This document shows, one piece after another, positions 1 through 7,211 of a stretch of 22,486 nt of DNA. The notes beneath the pieces are model-generated. The model saw only the letters and a list, made by a program, of their open reading frames with translations. It made no database searches and was not told where the DNA came from. Source of the stretch: DAINRZ01 sp964634885. Lineage in GTDB: Bacteria > Bacteroidota > Ignavibacteria > Kapaibacteriales > UBA2268. Location: NCBI GenBank assembly GCA_964634885.1, contig CAZWLN010000070.1, forward strand, positions 1 through 22,486, read 5' to 3'. Both the position numbers and the translations under genes were made by a program. How positions within the stretch are numbered: position 1 is the stretch's first letter; each line of letters starts with the position of its first letter.

Positions 1-1501
1 GAACCAGGAATGTATTCGTATCTTTCGAATATACATAGTCAATGGCATAATTTGAATCGGTTATACTACTAAGAAGGTTAAACTCCTTATTATATGTATA
101 TATATGAGATACTAAAATATAATTAAAAGTAACACAGGGTACTATGAAGAGGGAGTCCCTCATTTGAATATTGGGATAATTCCGAAACCTTGACAATTGA
201 TTTTGTATTATAACATTTTTGAAGTCGTAACCCTGAATTTTTTTAAATGCAAAAGTACTGCCTAAATCAATCGAAGTTAATAAGCCGTCATATGTATCAT
301 TTTTATTTTTTCCACCTAAGTATAATTTTTGAGTATTTTTATCGAAATATTTAAAATAAATACTATAGTCATAGTAATAGCCGGGTACAGCCTCCCAATC
401 AACAGTAGGTTTCAAAATCGTGCAATTGTCGTTAGTATAGAAAAAATGCTTACCGTATAGTCCATAAAAATATCCGGTATTAAAGAAATAAGTTGAATCA
501 TCGATTTCTTCAGGATAGGCCGATTCAGAAAGTCCGATAAAACTTGAAATGACATTACCTATACTGTCGCCCTTATTTATTGATAACAGGGTTTTAGAAT
601 TGCATGAAACATATAATGTTTGACTGTTGAAAGAAAAGTCCGAAACCTTCACATCAAATCCTTTAAACTCTAATGTTTTGTAAGAATATAAAAGCATTTT
701 ATCATCTTTACCCGATAACTTGTATAAATCACCTGAAAAGGGGGTGTAGAAATCAAGGACATAAATACCATTATTAATTATTTTGTATTGCCTCATGAAT
801 ACTAAACTATCCAGGATCAATTCCATATTTTCAAAGTCTTTAGTTCTATATATCGAGTAATTCAACTTGAAATAGAAATTATCCGAATCGGTTTGAATCA
901 TATATCTTGTAAGCCCAAGACTATCTAATTTTATTGTATCGACAGGTTGTAAATTCCTGTCAAATCTGATAAACCTTGATATATCTGTTTCTGCAATAAG
1001 CATATCTTTGAAATACGCTAAAGAATATTTATATTTCATTGGCAGCGATACGTCCAAAGGTTTGGAAATCATGGGGGTTTCCTTCTTCTTTACGAAGCTG
1101 TCGGACAAGGTAATCAGCTTTTTATCAGACCTTATGAAATAGCCGTCGGGATAGCGTAAGACCGCTAGAACGGAATCATGTAAGGAAGCTGCCCTTGTCC
1201 AGGTGCCGGCTTTGTCTTTGGATATTGCTATCTCACCATCATCGCTGAACGCTGTCACGCCGTCGTCATTCCATAACAACATCTGAATTTTTCCTTTTTT
1301 GAATATCCGCATCTGCCTCCATTTAGTGCCGCCGTCATAACTTATAATCAGAGAGCCGTAATCGCCGTATGCAATAATCGTATCTTGTTTAACCTCGATT
1401 CCGGAGTAATTGATATTTATCGGGGTAAATTCAAACTCAGTTGGATAAGTTTTACAGAATCCTGTGAATATTACAAATAATAACATACAGACATTTTTCA
1501 T
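1..1501 (-). CDS. Exported Asp-box (BNR-like) beta-propeller protein, 3' end outside window
   Basis: Reading down from the ATG at 1501-1499, the frame stays open for 500 codons to the window edge, so the C-terminus is missing. The N-terminus is a short hydrophobic signal sequence (about residues 1-16); a Cys at 16 has no good lipobox around it. Three Asp-box motifs (S-x-D-x-G-x-T-W/F type) are visible: S54-W61 (SYDGGTKW), S94-W101 (SKDKAGTW, degenerate) and S410-F417 (SIDLGSTF). This motif marks blade turns in sialidase-like, VPS10-like and Ycf48-like propellers and does not give a function. AAAGGG lies just upstream of the start. The gene is AT-rich compared with the trxB-to-ribD genes. A secreted or surface propeller is likely; substrate unknown. 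I see no sialidase catalytic signature in the visible part. Confidence 0.8.
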   Translation of the reverse strand, partial: MKNVCMLLFVIFTGFCKTYPTEFEFTPININYSGIEVKQDTIIAYGDYGSLIISYDGGTKWRQMRIFKKGKIQMLLWNDDGVTAFSDDGEIAISKDKAGTWTRAASLHDSVLAVLRYPDGYFIRSDKKLITLSDSFVKKKETPMISKPLDVSLPMKYKYSLAYFKDMLIAETDISRFIRFDRNLQPVDTIKLDSLGLTRYMIQTDSDNFYFKLNYSIYRTKDFENMELILDSLVFMRQYKIINNGIYVLDFYTPFSGDLYKLSGKDDKMLLYSYKTLEFKGFDVKVSDFSFNSQTLYVSCNSKTLLSINKGDSIGNVISSFIGLSESAYPEEIDDSTYFFNTGYFYGLYGKHFFYTNDNCTILKPTVDWEAVPGYYYDYSIYFKYFDKNTQKLYLGGKNKNDTYDGLLTSIDLGSTFAFKKIQGYDFKNVIIQNQLSRFRNYPNIQMRDSLFIVPCVTFNYILVSHIYTYNKEFNLLSSITDSNYAIDYVYSKDTNTFLV

Positions 1502-1523
1502 TTTTCCCTTTCATAATATCATC

Positions 1524-1556
1524 TACCTGTCTGAAGGAGAATTCTTCAGACAGGTA
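1524..1556 (-). terminator. Perfect 13-bp stem-loop between two minus-strand genes
   Basis: The arms 1524-1536 and 1544-1556 are perfectly complementary around a 7-nt loop. It lies downstream of the cysteine-rich protein gene (stop at 1605) and 23 bases upstream of the propeller gene's start. Neither strand has a T-run after the stem, so it may be a factor-assisted terminator, an mRNA processing or stability element, or an attenuator between the two genes. Confidence 0.5.
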
Positions 1557-1604
1557 AATATAACATTATTAATCCATTAATAAATTATACGTTACAAAAT
1601 AATT

Positions 1605-2240
1605 CTAATCCTCCTCGCAAGGCGTCTTGATATAAAAACAAGATGAAGTCTGGCCTACCGCCGGATCAGCTGGTTCAAGATCTGCCGATGTGCAAGAATT
1701 TGGAAAACTGTAAAAATTCCTGTAAACTTCTTGCGTTTCATATTTTTGAGTTATTGGGTTCCAGCAAATTTTATAATCAATATTACACCAAATATTATCA
1801 GATTGACTCATGCATTTTTCGTATACTATACCCCAGCCTTCCAGATTGTGTTTCTCCCAACAGCCAAAGGCATATACCTCAACCGTTACATTAGTACCCT
1901 GATCACATGGCGCTGGTACCATTTCAGTACATACGCTCCTAAAATATGCTTCTGATATTATATAGTCTCCAATAGATTGAGTTACCTCGTCCAAAGATAA
2001 TGAATTCTCACAATTACTACTTACTTTTTGAAAAGCTGTAAGTTGCATTCTTGCCGCGTCTGTGACACTACACTGATAACATACCCATACTTTATATTCA
2101 CAATCACCTATTAGTATAGTAAATTCATTGACTGAACAACTCGGATCATAACATGTAATTCCAGGCGGCAGTTCTGCTTTCGCACTTTGAAAGGCAAATA
2201 GTGAAATAATTACCAGAATTATACTGACTAACTTCTTCAT
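1605..2240 (-). CDS. Cysteine-rich exported protein, unknown function
   Basis: This is a 211-residue protein with a classical signal peptide (about residues 1-22, Lys-Lys then a hydrophobic core ending in AKA). The mature part has 15 cysteines by my count, spread over its length and including one CxxC (CYQC). That spacing suggests a disulphide-stabilised extracytoplasmic protein. I recognise no domain. The start is supported by AGGAG about 7 bases upstream on the minus strand. The gene precedes the Asp-box propeller gene in the same direction with about 100 bases between, so the two could be transcribed together or separated by the 1524-1556 hairpin. Its composition is AT-rich like the propeller gene. 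The signal peptide and open frame make a real gene likely; the function cannot be stated. Confidence 0.75.
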   Translation of the reverse strand: MKKLVSIILVIISLFAFQSAKAELPPGITCYDPSCSVNEFTILIGDCEYKVWVCYQCSVTDAARMQLTAFQKVSSNCENSLSLDEVTQSIGDYIISEAYFRSVCTEMVPAPCDQGTNVTVEVYAFGCWEKHNLEGWGIVYEKCMSQSDNIWCNIDYKICWNPITQKYETQEVYRNFYSFPNSCTSADLEPADPAVGQTSSCFYIKTPCEED

Positions 2241-2280
2241 TTTTTTCTCCTAATTTGTAAAAAAATGTTAAATTAGCACC

Positions 2281-2324
2281 GAACTTACAGAGGAGTTCGG
2301 CAAAACTTAGGCCTCTGCAAGTTC
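2281..2324. repeat. Imperfect inverted repeat (13-bp stem) upstream of the Cys-rich gene
   Basis: The arms 2281-2293 and 2312-2324 pair over 13 positions with one A-C mismatch, enclosing an 18-base loop. It lies 40 bases upstream of the cysteine-rich gene's start codon. It could form in that gene's 5' leader or act as a terminator for transcripts entering from the right. It is the first of several adjacent hairpins. Confidence 0.55.
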
Positions 2325-2325
2325 A

Positions 2326-2416
2326 GATGCGGCTCATAGCGGTGCTTCCGCTGTGAGCTTTATTAATTCATCCAATGATGCGGCTCATAGCGACAATTCA
2401 CCCATGAGCAGCTTTT
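2326..2416. repeat. Two diverged direct-repeat units, each forming a hairpin
   Basis: A 16-bp sequence (GATGCGGCTCATAGCG) occurs exactly at 2326-2341 and at 2377-2392, giving a 51-base period. Each copy is the left part of a hairpin. In the first, CTCATAGCGG pairs with CCGCTGTGAG (one G-T wobble, 5-base loop). In the second, GCTCAT (from 2383) pairs with ATGAGC, followed by AGCTTTTT. The second therefore looks like a terminator for plus-strand transcripts. The two copies have diverged outside the core. Confidence 0.55.
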
Positions 2417-2520
2417 TAAAATCATCTCCCGGACAATTCCATTTACCCGCCATTTATCAATCACCGGGAAAACCGACAAACTCCTGCGCTTAAGGTACAG
2501 GCCCCTGTGTCTGAATCCAC

Positions 2521-2646
2521 CAGCCACCAATCACTAGCAACCAGCCACTGACCACCGATCACTAACCACCAGCCACTGACCACCGATCACTAACCACCAG
2601 CCACTAATCACCAGCAACCAGCCACTAATCACTGACCAACAATCAT
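2521..2646. repeat. Degenerate heptanucleotide tandem array, about 18 copies
   Basis: From 2521 the sequence breaks into consecutive 7-base units of consensus YRRYMAC (CAGCCAC, CAATCAC, TAGCAAC, TGACCAC, CGATCAC, TAACCAC and so on) up to 2646; only the last two units deviate at the end. A higher-order 28-bp unit of four heptamers is repeated exactly at 2541-2568 and 2569-2596. The run is intergenic and strongly strand-asymmetric, with purine/pyrimidine order fixed inside each unit. It resembles the short tandemly repeated heptamers known from filamentous cyanobacteria in type, not in sequence. Confidence 0.85.
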
Positions 2647-2869
2647 AGGCACGTCTCCTTTCTGCATAAATATAGCATATCTATTCTTCCGGATTTTTAT
2701 CCGTTTACTTCGCTATTGCATTAAGATTCGTCCTTTACCCGCCAGTTGGGACTTGTCTTTTCTTTATAAAAAATATATTCTGTCTTCTTTGTTCAAACAT
2801 TTCTATCAATTTGAACCGGAACCAAAATAAATAATATTTTTATTAAAGTCAAGTGAAAAATTTCTTTAC

Positions 2870-2896
2870 GCATTGCATAGCAATGCGGGGGGGGGG
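2870..2896. repeat. 7-bp hairpin abutting a G10 homopolymer
   Basis: GCATTGC (2870-2876) and GCAATGC (2880-2886) form a perfect 7-bp stem with a 3-base loop, followed immediately by ten G residues (2887-2896). No reading frame crosses it. It lies between the trxB terminator and the heptamer array. Confidence 0.7.
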
Positions 2897-2936
2897 TAAC
2901 TTATTGATTTATATAGCGTTATGGCAATTGTAAAAG

Positions 2937-2956
2937 ATTTGTAAAATTTTACAAAT
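2937..2956. promoter_or_regulatory. Perfect 20-bp AT-rich palindrome
   Basis: The 20 bases 2937-2956 equal their own reverse complement (ATTTGTAAAA followed by its complement). It lies downstream of the trxB terminator, in a stretch with no annotated gene start, so an operator role has no obvious target. It could be a binding site, part of a terminator or chance in AT-rich DNA. Confidence 0.35.
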
Positions 2957-3002
2957 GTCAAAATATATTCGAGTACTTCACAAGTGTTCACCACCTGCAA
3001 TA

Positions 3003-3042
3003 ATAAAAAAAGCCGGGCCTCACAAGCAATTGAAGTCCGGCT
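3003..3042 (-). terminator. Rho-independent terminator of trxB
   Basis: On the minus strand, 22 bases after the trxB stop codon, AGCCGGACTTC pairs with GAGGCCCGGCT (11 positions, one A-C mismatch and one wobble) around a 10-base loop. The stem is followed by seven T residues. This is a canonical intrinsic terminator ending the lipoprotein-trxB transcript. Confidence 0.85.
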
Positions 3043-3063
3043 GTAATTCTATCTCGAGATGGT

Positions 3064-4008
3064 TCACCCCAGCTCTGCGAGCCATCTCTCGGCGTCGATG
3101 GCGGCGGAACAGCCGCTGCCGGCTGCGGTTACCGCCTGACGGTAAACCGTGTCCCTTACGTCGCCGCAGGCAAAGACACCGGGGACATTAGTATATGTCG
3201 AGCCGGGCCTGGCAATGATGTAACCGTTCTCGTCGGTATCTATGAAGTCTTTGAATACTTCCGAATTGGGATGATGGCCGATGCCGAAGAAAACGCCGTC
3301 GGTCCTGATCTCGCGCGTCTCCCCTGTCTTTACGTCTTTCACACGTATTCCGGTCAGGCGGTTCATGCCGTTGACGGTAGTACCGAGGAACTCGTCGATG
3401 ACACAGCCGAGGACAAAGTCGATCTTCGGGTTCTTTTCGGCGCGCTCGAGCATAATCTTCGAAGCCCTGAATTCCTGCCTGCGGTGTATTATATGTACAT
3501 TGCTTGCGAAGTGGGACAGGTGGCTTGCTTCTTCCATTGCCGTGTCGCCGCCGCCGACAACGAAGACGTCCTGGTTCCTGTAAAAGAATCCGTCGCAGGT
3601 AGCACAGGCAGAAATGCCGAATCCCCAGTATTTATCCTCGCCGGGAGCGCCCAGCCTGCGGGCCGTAGCTCCGGTGGCAATAATCACCGCATCCGCTGTA
3701 TATTCCTTGTTTGCATCCGACCAAACGGTGAAAGGCCTTTTTGAAAAATCGACCTTAACAATGGTCTCGAAAATTGATTGGGCGCCGAAGCGCTGTGCCT
3801 GTGCCCTCATCGTATCCATCAACACCGGCCCGCTGATGCCCTCGGGAAAGCCGGGATAGTTCTCCACTTCCGTAGTAATTGTAAGTTGTCCGCCGGGCTG
3901 GTTGCCCTCGAAAATAACCGTTTCAAGGTTTGCCCTGCTCGTGTAAATGGCAGCAGTAAAGCCTGCCGGGCCTGACCCGATCACGATGATCCTGTGATGT
4001 TCACTCAT
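3064..4008 (-). CDS. trxB: Thioredoxin reductase (NADPH)
   Basis: A 314-residue low-molecular-weight thioredoxin reductase, normal in length. It passes electrons from NADPH through FAD and a redox disulphide to thioredoxin in the cytoplasm. Motifs in order: FAD-binding GSGPAG at residues 11-16; GG-Q-L-T around 39-43; ATGA at 111-114; redox-active CATC at 135-138; NADP-binding GGGDTA at 152-157; the 2'-phosphate-binding HRR-x-x-x-R stretch at 175-181; FAD-contacting CGD at 281-283 followed by RQAV at 290-293. AGGA lies about 10 bases before the ATG. It follows the small lipoprotein gene by 49 bases in the same direction and is probably co-transcribed with it. No thioredoxin gene is adjacent. 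The NADP-site residues look canonical, so NADPH rather than ferredoxin as donor is likely. Confidence 0.97.
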   Translation of the reverse strand: MSEHHRIIVIGSGPAGFTAAIYTSRANLETVIFEGNQPGGQLTITTEVENYPGFPEGISGPVLMDTMRAQAQRFGAQSIFETIVKVDFSKRPFTVWSDANKEYTADAVIIATGATARRLGAPGEDKYWGFGISACATCDGFFYRNQDVFVVGGGDTAMEEASHLSHFASNVHIIHRRQEFRASKIMLERAEKNPKIDFVLGCVIDEFLGTTVNGMNRLTGIRVKDVKTGETREIRTDGVFFGIGHHPNSEVFKDFIDTDENGYIIARPGSTYTNVPGVFACGDVRDTVYRQAVTAAGSGCSAAIDAERWLAELG

Positions 4009-4057
4009 ATCATATATCCTGTAATTGTTACTAACTTTTATCTCTGTCTTTTTCCAA

Positions 4058-4462
4058 TTATTTACTATACTTCTGTTTCAGCCTGATCTTTTCAATATTG
4101 TATATCTGCTGTCCCTGCTCATTGAAATACTTCTCGAATTTGGGATCCTTTGCCAACTGAGCTTTGAATTTATCCCGGACGGACTGTTCGCATTTCTTCA
4201 TCAGAGCGATGCCTTCTTCAGATGAAGTCGAGTTATCGACAGCGGCAGCAAGGCATACCTGTATCTCTTTAAGCATAGGCCTGACGTCGTCGGGTACGTT
4301 TGACAGATCGACGGAGTTCATATCCTGGCCTGCCGGTTTTACTGTGTCGGCAGCAGCAACGGCAAGGCTGTCGCCGGCAGGTTTGGGACTATCGTTGTTG
4401 CCTGAACAACCGGCTATGGTTGCTGCTACAACGATTGCGATAAACAGTTTCAAAAGTTTCAT
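4058..4462 (-). CDS. Small lipoprotein upstream of trxB
   Basis: A 134-residue protein with a type II signal: hydrophobic residues 6-16 and a lipobox ending IAG-C19, so it should be lipidated and anchored in the envelope. A Ser/Asp/Pro/Ala-rich linker (20-50) leads into a helical, charged domain with two cysteines, C70 and C91, which could form a disulphide. I recognise no family. The start is supported by GAGG six bases before the ATG. The gene leads a likely two-gene operon with trxB, and the pairing with a thiol reductase is suggestive but not proof of a redox role. Confidence 0.75.
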   Translation of the reverse strand: MKLLKLFIAIVVAATIAGCSGNNDSPKPAGDSLAVAAADTVKPAGQDMNSVDLSNVPDDVRPMLKEIQVCLAAAVDNSTSSEEGIALMKKCEQSVRDKFKAQLAKDPKFEKYFNEQGQQIYNIEKIRLKQKYSK

Positions 4463-4676
4463 TCATTACCTCATGATTGTTAATTTCTCAGCAAAATTAT
4501 AATCAATATTTCCAAATTCAAATTATTATTATACGAATTAATGAAATACTTATTAAATTCTGCCGGTAAATTTTATCATATACTACAATATCCGGAGGTT
4601 TATTAATCATAATATTGTTTGATATGACACAGAATCTCATTAAGTTAGTAATGTGTATGTTTGATAATATAATGTA

Positions 4677-6704
4677 GTGTACATGATTCTGGCAATATTA
4701 ATAATAGCATTTTTAGCTTTGCACCTGGTTGCCGCCTATTTCCCCGGCCTGGGTTTCTGGGGCGCCGACATGTGGTCTTATTACCCTGTTTATGTCCCGG
4801 CAGTACTCATCCTCATCGGCATTGCCCTGACGTCCGGGAAGCTGCCTGGTAAGGCTGCCGTAAGATTTGGGAAGATTGGCGATTCAATCAGTAAATATCC
4901 CTTCTGGCTGTTAGTGGTAATTGCCGGTGTAGCTCTGTTTTCCCTCTCCCAGTCAACATTTTTTCTTGGCGACGGCTACCTCCGACTGTCTGACACACAA
5001 AGAGGAGTGTACTTTTCGGGAGCAGAACCGCTCGACACCTTTTTACACAATATTTTCTACACGGCTGCCAATTCATTACTGTTCGACGACGCCGGCAGCT
5101 GGTTTACCGGCGATACTTCATACCGCATCATCAGCATCCTTTGCGCCCTCGGGCTACTGCTATCACTTAAACGATACGGCAATAAACTTTTTCCCGAGAA
5201 CCCTGCCGGCAGCGCCTGGATTATTGGCCTGCTGCTGTTTACGGCGGGTTTCTCCCAGATGTTTTTCGGTTACGTCGAGAGTTACACGATTGTAACCTAC
5301 TCAATCCTGCTGTTCCTCCTGTCATCGATACACATGATAAAAAGCAGGGAATACAGCCTCTTACCCTCGCTTTTTTGTGCCCTGTCAATACTGTTACACC
5401 CTGTTTCCGCAATCCTTTTGCCTTCGCTGTTCTATGCCTACTCGAAAGTAATAACGGAACGTAAGGCAATTCAATATGCCAAACCGGCAATACTGATAGT
5501 AATACTTACCGGGCTATTGCTCGGGCTTTTCACAATGGGTGGTTTGACACCGTCGGAGATGTTCAACGCCTACACGGAAAAGAGCCGCCTTCTGCCTCTC
5601 TTCGCCGGGGACGGGAGCTACGGCATTTTGTCGCCCGGCCACCTTTTCGACATCTTTAACCAGGTAGTACTGGCTTTTCCTGCCGTGTTTGCGCTGCCTC
5701 TCCTGTTCAGGCGCAGCGGTTCCGAAGACAATTATTACGCCCGTTTCCTGCTTATTGTCTCGCTCCTTCTCTTTGTTCCTCTCCTGGCCGTCAATCCCGA
5801 GCTTGGCTTTGCACGCGACTGGGACCTGTTTTCACTTTTCTCGATCCCCTTAACCCTCTGGGTCGGATTGCAATTAGTAAACAGCAAGGAAAACAGGCTG
5901 AAGAACACTTACCTTGTCGTCATCGTCTGCCTGCTGCATACTGCGCCCTGGATCGGTGTCAATGCAAGTGAAGCAATGTCCGTGGACAGGGCGGAACGGC
6001 TGGCAGGGACTCCGTACTGGTCCGGCTATGCCCGGTCGCTTCTGTACAATGACCTGTCCGAATATTATTATAAAAAGAAGAACTATGAAAAAGCCTTCAC
6101 CCTGATTGAAAAATCCTATGAAAACGAGAAGAATCCCCGTTTTCTGTACACACTGGGATGCCTTGCCGAGAAGACCGGCAAGACTGAAAAAGCAGAGAGC
6201 AGCTTTCAACTTCTTTCGCGGGACAAGAAATTCGGATTTCAGGCGCTGTCGAAGTTAATAAACATATACATGGCTCAATCCAAATACCAGAAAGCCGAAT
6301 CTGCCCTGAAACAAATACTGCTAATCGACAACAAAGAACCGAAATTCCATTTTATGCTCGGTGTCACCTATATCAAACTTAACAGGTTCGACGACGCCCT
6401 GCAGGCTTTTGCCGACGCAAAGATCTATGACACCGGCGCCAATATGGCAATCGCCAGCCTGGCAGAAGCTGCCAATAACAGCAAGAACTATGATGAAGCA
6501 GAAAAGTATTACAGGATACTTCTGGTCTTTGAACCCAAGGATCCCATCCTGAACTTTAACCTTGCAACAATATATTTTTACACAAAACGCTATGACCTGG
6601 CTGAAGAATATATCAGGGTGGCAGAGAGCCTGGGTTTCGACAGAAAACTCATCGGCAGCCTGAGAAATGACATCCTGAGAGACACAATCGGTATTGTAAA
6701 ATAA
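4677..6704 (+). CDS. Polytopic membrane protein with C-terminal TPR domain (possible GT-C type)
   Basis: A 675-residue protein. Residues 1-425 hold roughly ten to twelve hydrophobic segments (for example 1-20, 75-92, 152-165, 181-194, 203-220, 228-255, 270-287, 326-344, 356-372, 385-402, 411-424). Residues 457-650 form about five tetratricopeptide repeats with the usual A/Y/L spacing (YYKKKNYEKA, YMAQSKYQKA, YIKLNRFDDA, YFYTKRYDLA). A loop after the third hydrophobic segment has GDGYLRL (98-104), and RDWDLF (380-385) lies before a later one. Such polytopic-plus-TPR proteins often resemble GT-C glycosyltransferases using lipid-linked sugars; that role is inferred. The GTG at 4677 or the ATG at 4683 could start it, and neither has a clear Shine-Dalgarno. 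The gene diverges from the lipoprotein-trxB pair across a 214-base gap. Confidence 0.8.
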   Translation: MYMILAILIIAFLALHLVAAYFPGLGFWGADMWSYYPVYVPAVLILIGIALTSGKLPGKAAVRFGKIGDSISKYPFWLLVVIAGVALFSLSQSTFFLGDGYLRLSDTQRGVYFSGAEPLDTFLHNIFYTAANSLLFDDAGSWFTGDTSYRIISILCALGLLLSLKRYGNKLFPENPAGSAWIIGLLLFTAGFSQMFFGYVESYTIVTYSILLFLLSSIHMIKSREYSLLPSLFCALSILLHPVSAILLPSLFYAYSKVITERKAIQYAKPAILIVILTGLLLGLFTMGGLTPSEMFNAYTEKSRLLPLFAGDGSYGILSPGHLFDIFNQVVLAFPAVFALPLLFRRSGSEDNYYARFLLIVSLLLFVPLLAVNPELGFARDWDLFSLFSIPLTLWVGLQLVNSKENRLKNTYLVVIVCLLHTAPWIGVNASEAMSVDRAERLAGTPYWSGYARSLLYNDLSEYYYKKKNYEKAFTLIEKSYENEKNPRFLYTLGCLAEKTGKTEKAESSFQLLSRDKKFGFQALSKLINIYMAQSKYQKAESALKQILLIDNKEPKFHFMLGVTYIKLNRFDDALQAFADAKIYDTGANMAIASLAEAANNSKNYDEAEKYYRILLVFEPKDPILNFNLATIYFYTKRYDLAEEYIRVAESLGFDRKLIGSLRNDILRDTIGIVK

Positions 6705-6765
6705 AATGTACATGGAAATAGTTCGTCAGAAAATAAATTAGTATTAACAAATGGAGTAAACTGTT

Positions 6766-7131
6766 TTGTACAAGGCCATCATTCTGTTTTTATCCCTGAT
6801 CTTTCTTTCCTCATGCGGAGAAGACTGCAAGTTCAATTCGATTACCAATGAAACACTACCTGACGGCAAAGTCGGTACCCTCTATGAAGCCCAGATCACC
6901 TATGACCTCACCTGCAGCTATGTAAGCAAGTACATCGAACTGGCAGAAGGCAGCGGCCAGTTGCCCCCGGGCATTGAATTGAAAACGAACGGGATATTCA
7001 CCGGCACACCAACAACAGCCGGTACTTACAACTTCAAAGTCAAAGTACGTATGTGTTTCGGTAGCAACGGCTTTGAATACACAGATTGCCACGATCTGGA
7101 AAAAGACCTCAGAATTGTAGTCTCTCAATAA
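6766..7131 (+). CDS. Small lipoprotein with one putative Ig (He_PIG-like) domain
   Basis: A 121-residue protein. A hydrophobic signal ends in a lipobox LSS-C17, so it is probably lipid-anchored. The rest is a single Ig-like fold of the He_PIG type, shown by LPPGIEL followed by GIFTGTPTTAGTYNFKV (residues about 66-92), the classic signature of this cadherin/Ig-like family in surface proteins. Five further cysteines lie in the domain. The start must be TTG at 6766: the in-frame ATG at 6751 runs into TAA two codons later, and GGAG at 6753-6756 is correctly spaced for the TTG. It follows the TPR membrane protein by about 60 bases and may be in its operon. Function unknown. Confidence 0.75.
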   Translation: MYKAIILFLSLIFLSSCGEDCKFNSITNETLPDGKVGTLYEAQITYDLTCSYVSKYIELAEGSGQLPPGIELKTNGIFTGTPTTAGTYNFKVKVRMCFGSNGFEYTDCHDLEKDLRIVVSQ

Positions 7132-7211
7132 TTTTCCAACAATAATCAGAACCTTTTCATTATTTTTCCGTATAATTAAAATTTAGTTTTTTTTTATTAT
7201 TCGGAGCATTA

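Noticed and set aside
2521..2646. CRISPR array
   Set aside because: Units are 7 bases with no unique spacers between them, and no cas gene is nearby.
2955..3191. 78-codon plus-strand frame over the trxB terminator and 3' end
   Set aside because: It reads antisense across the trxB end and its Arg-rich product is typical of a shadow frame.
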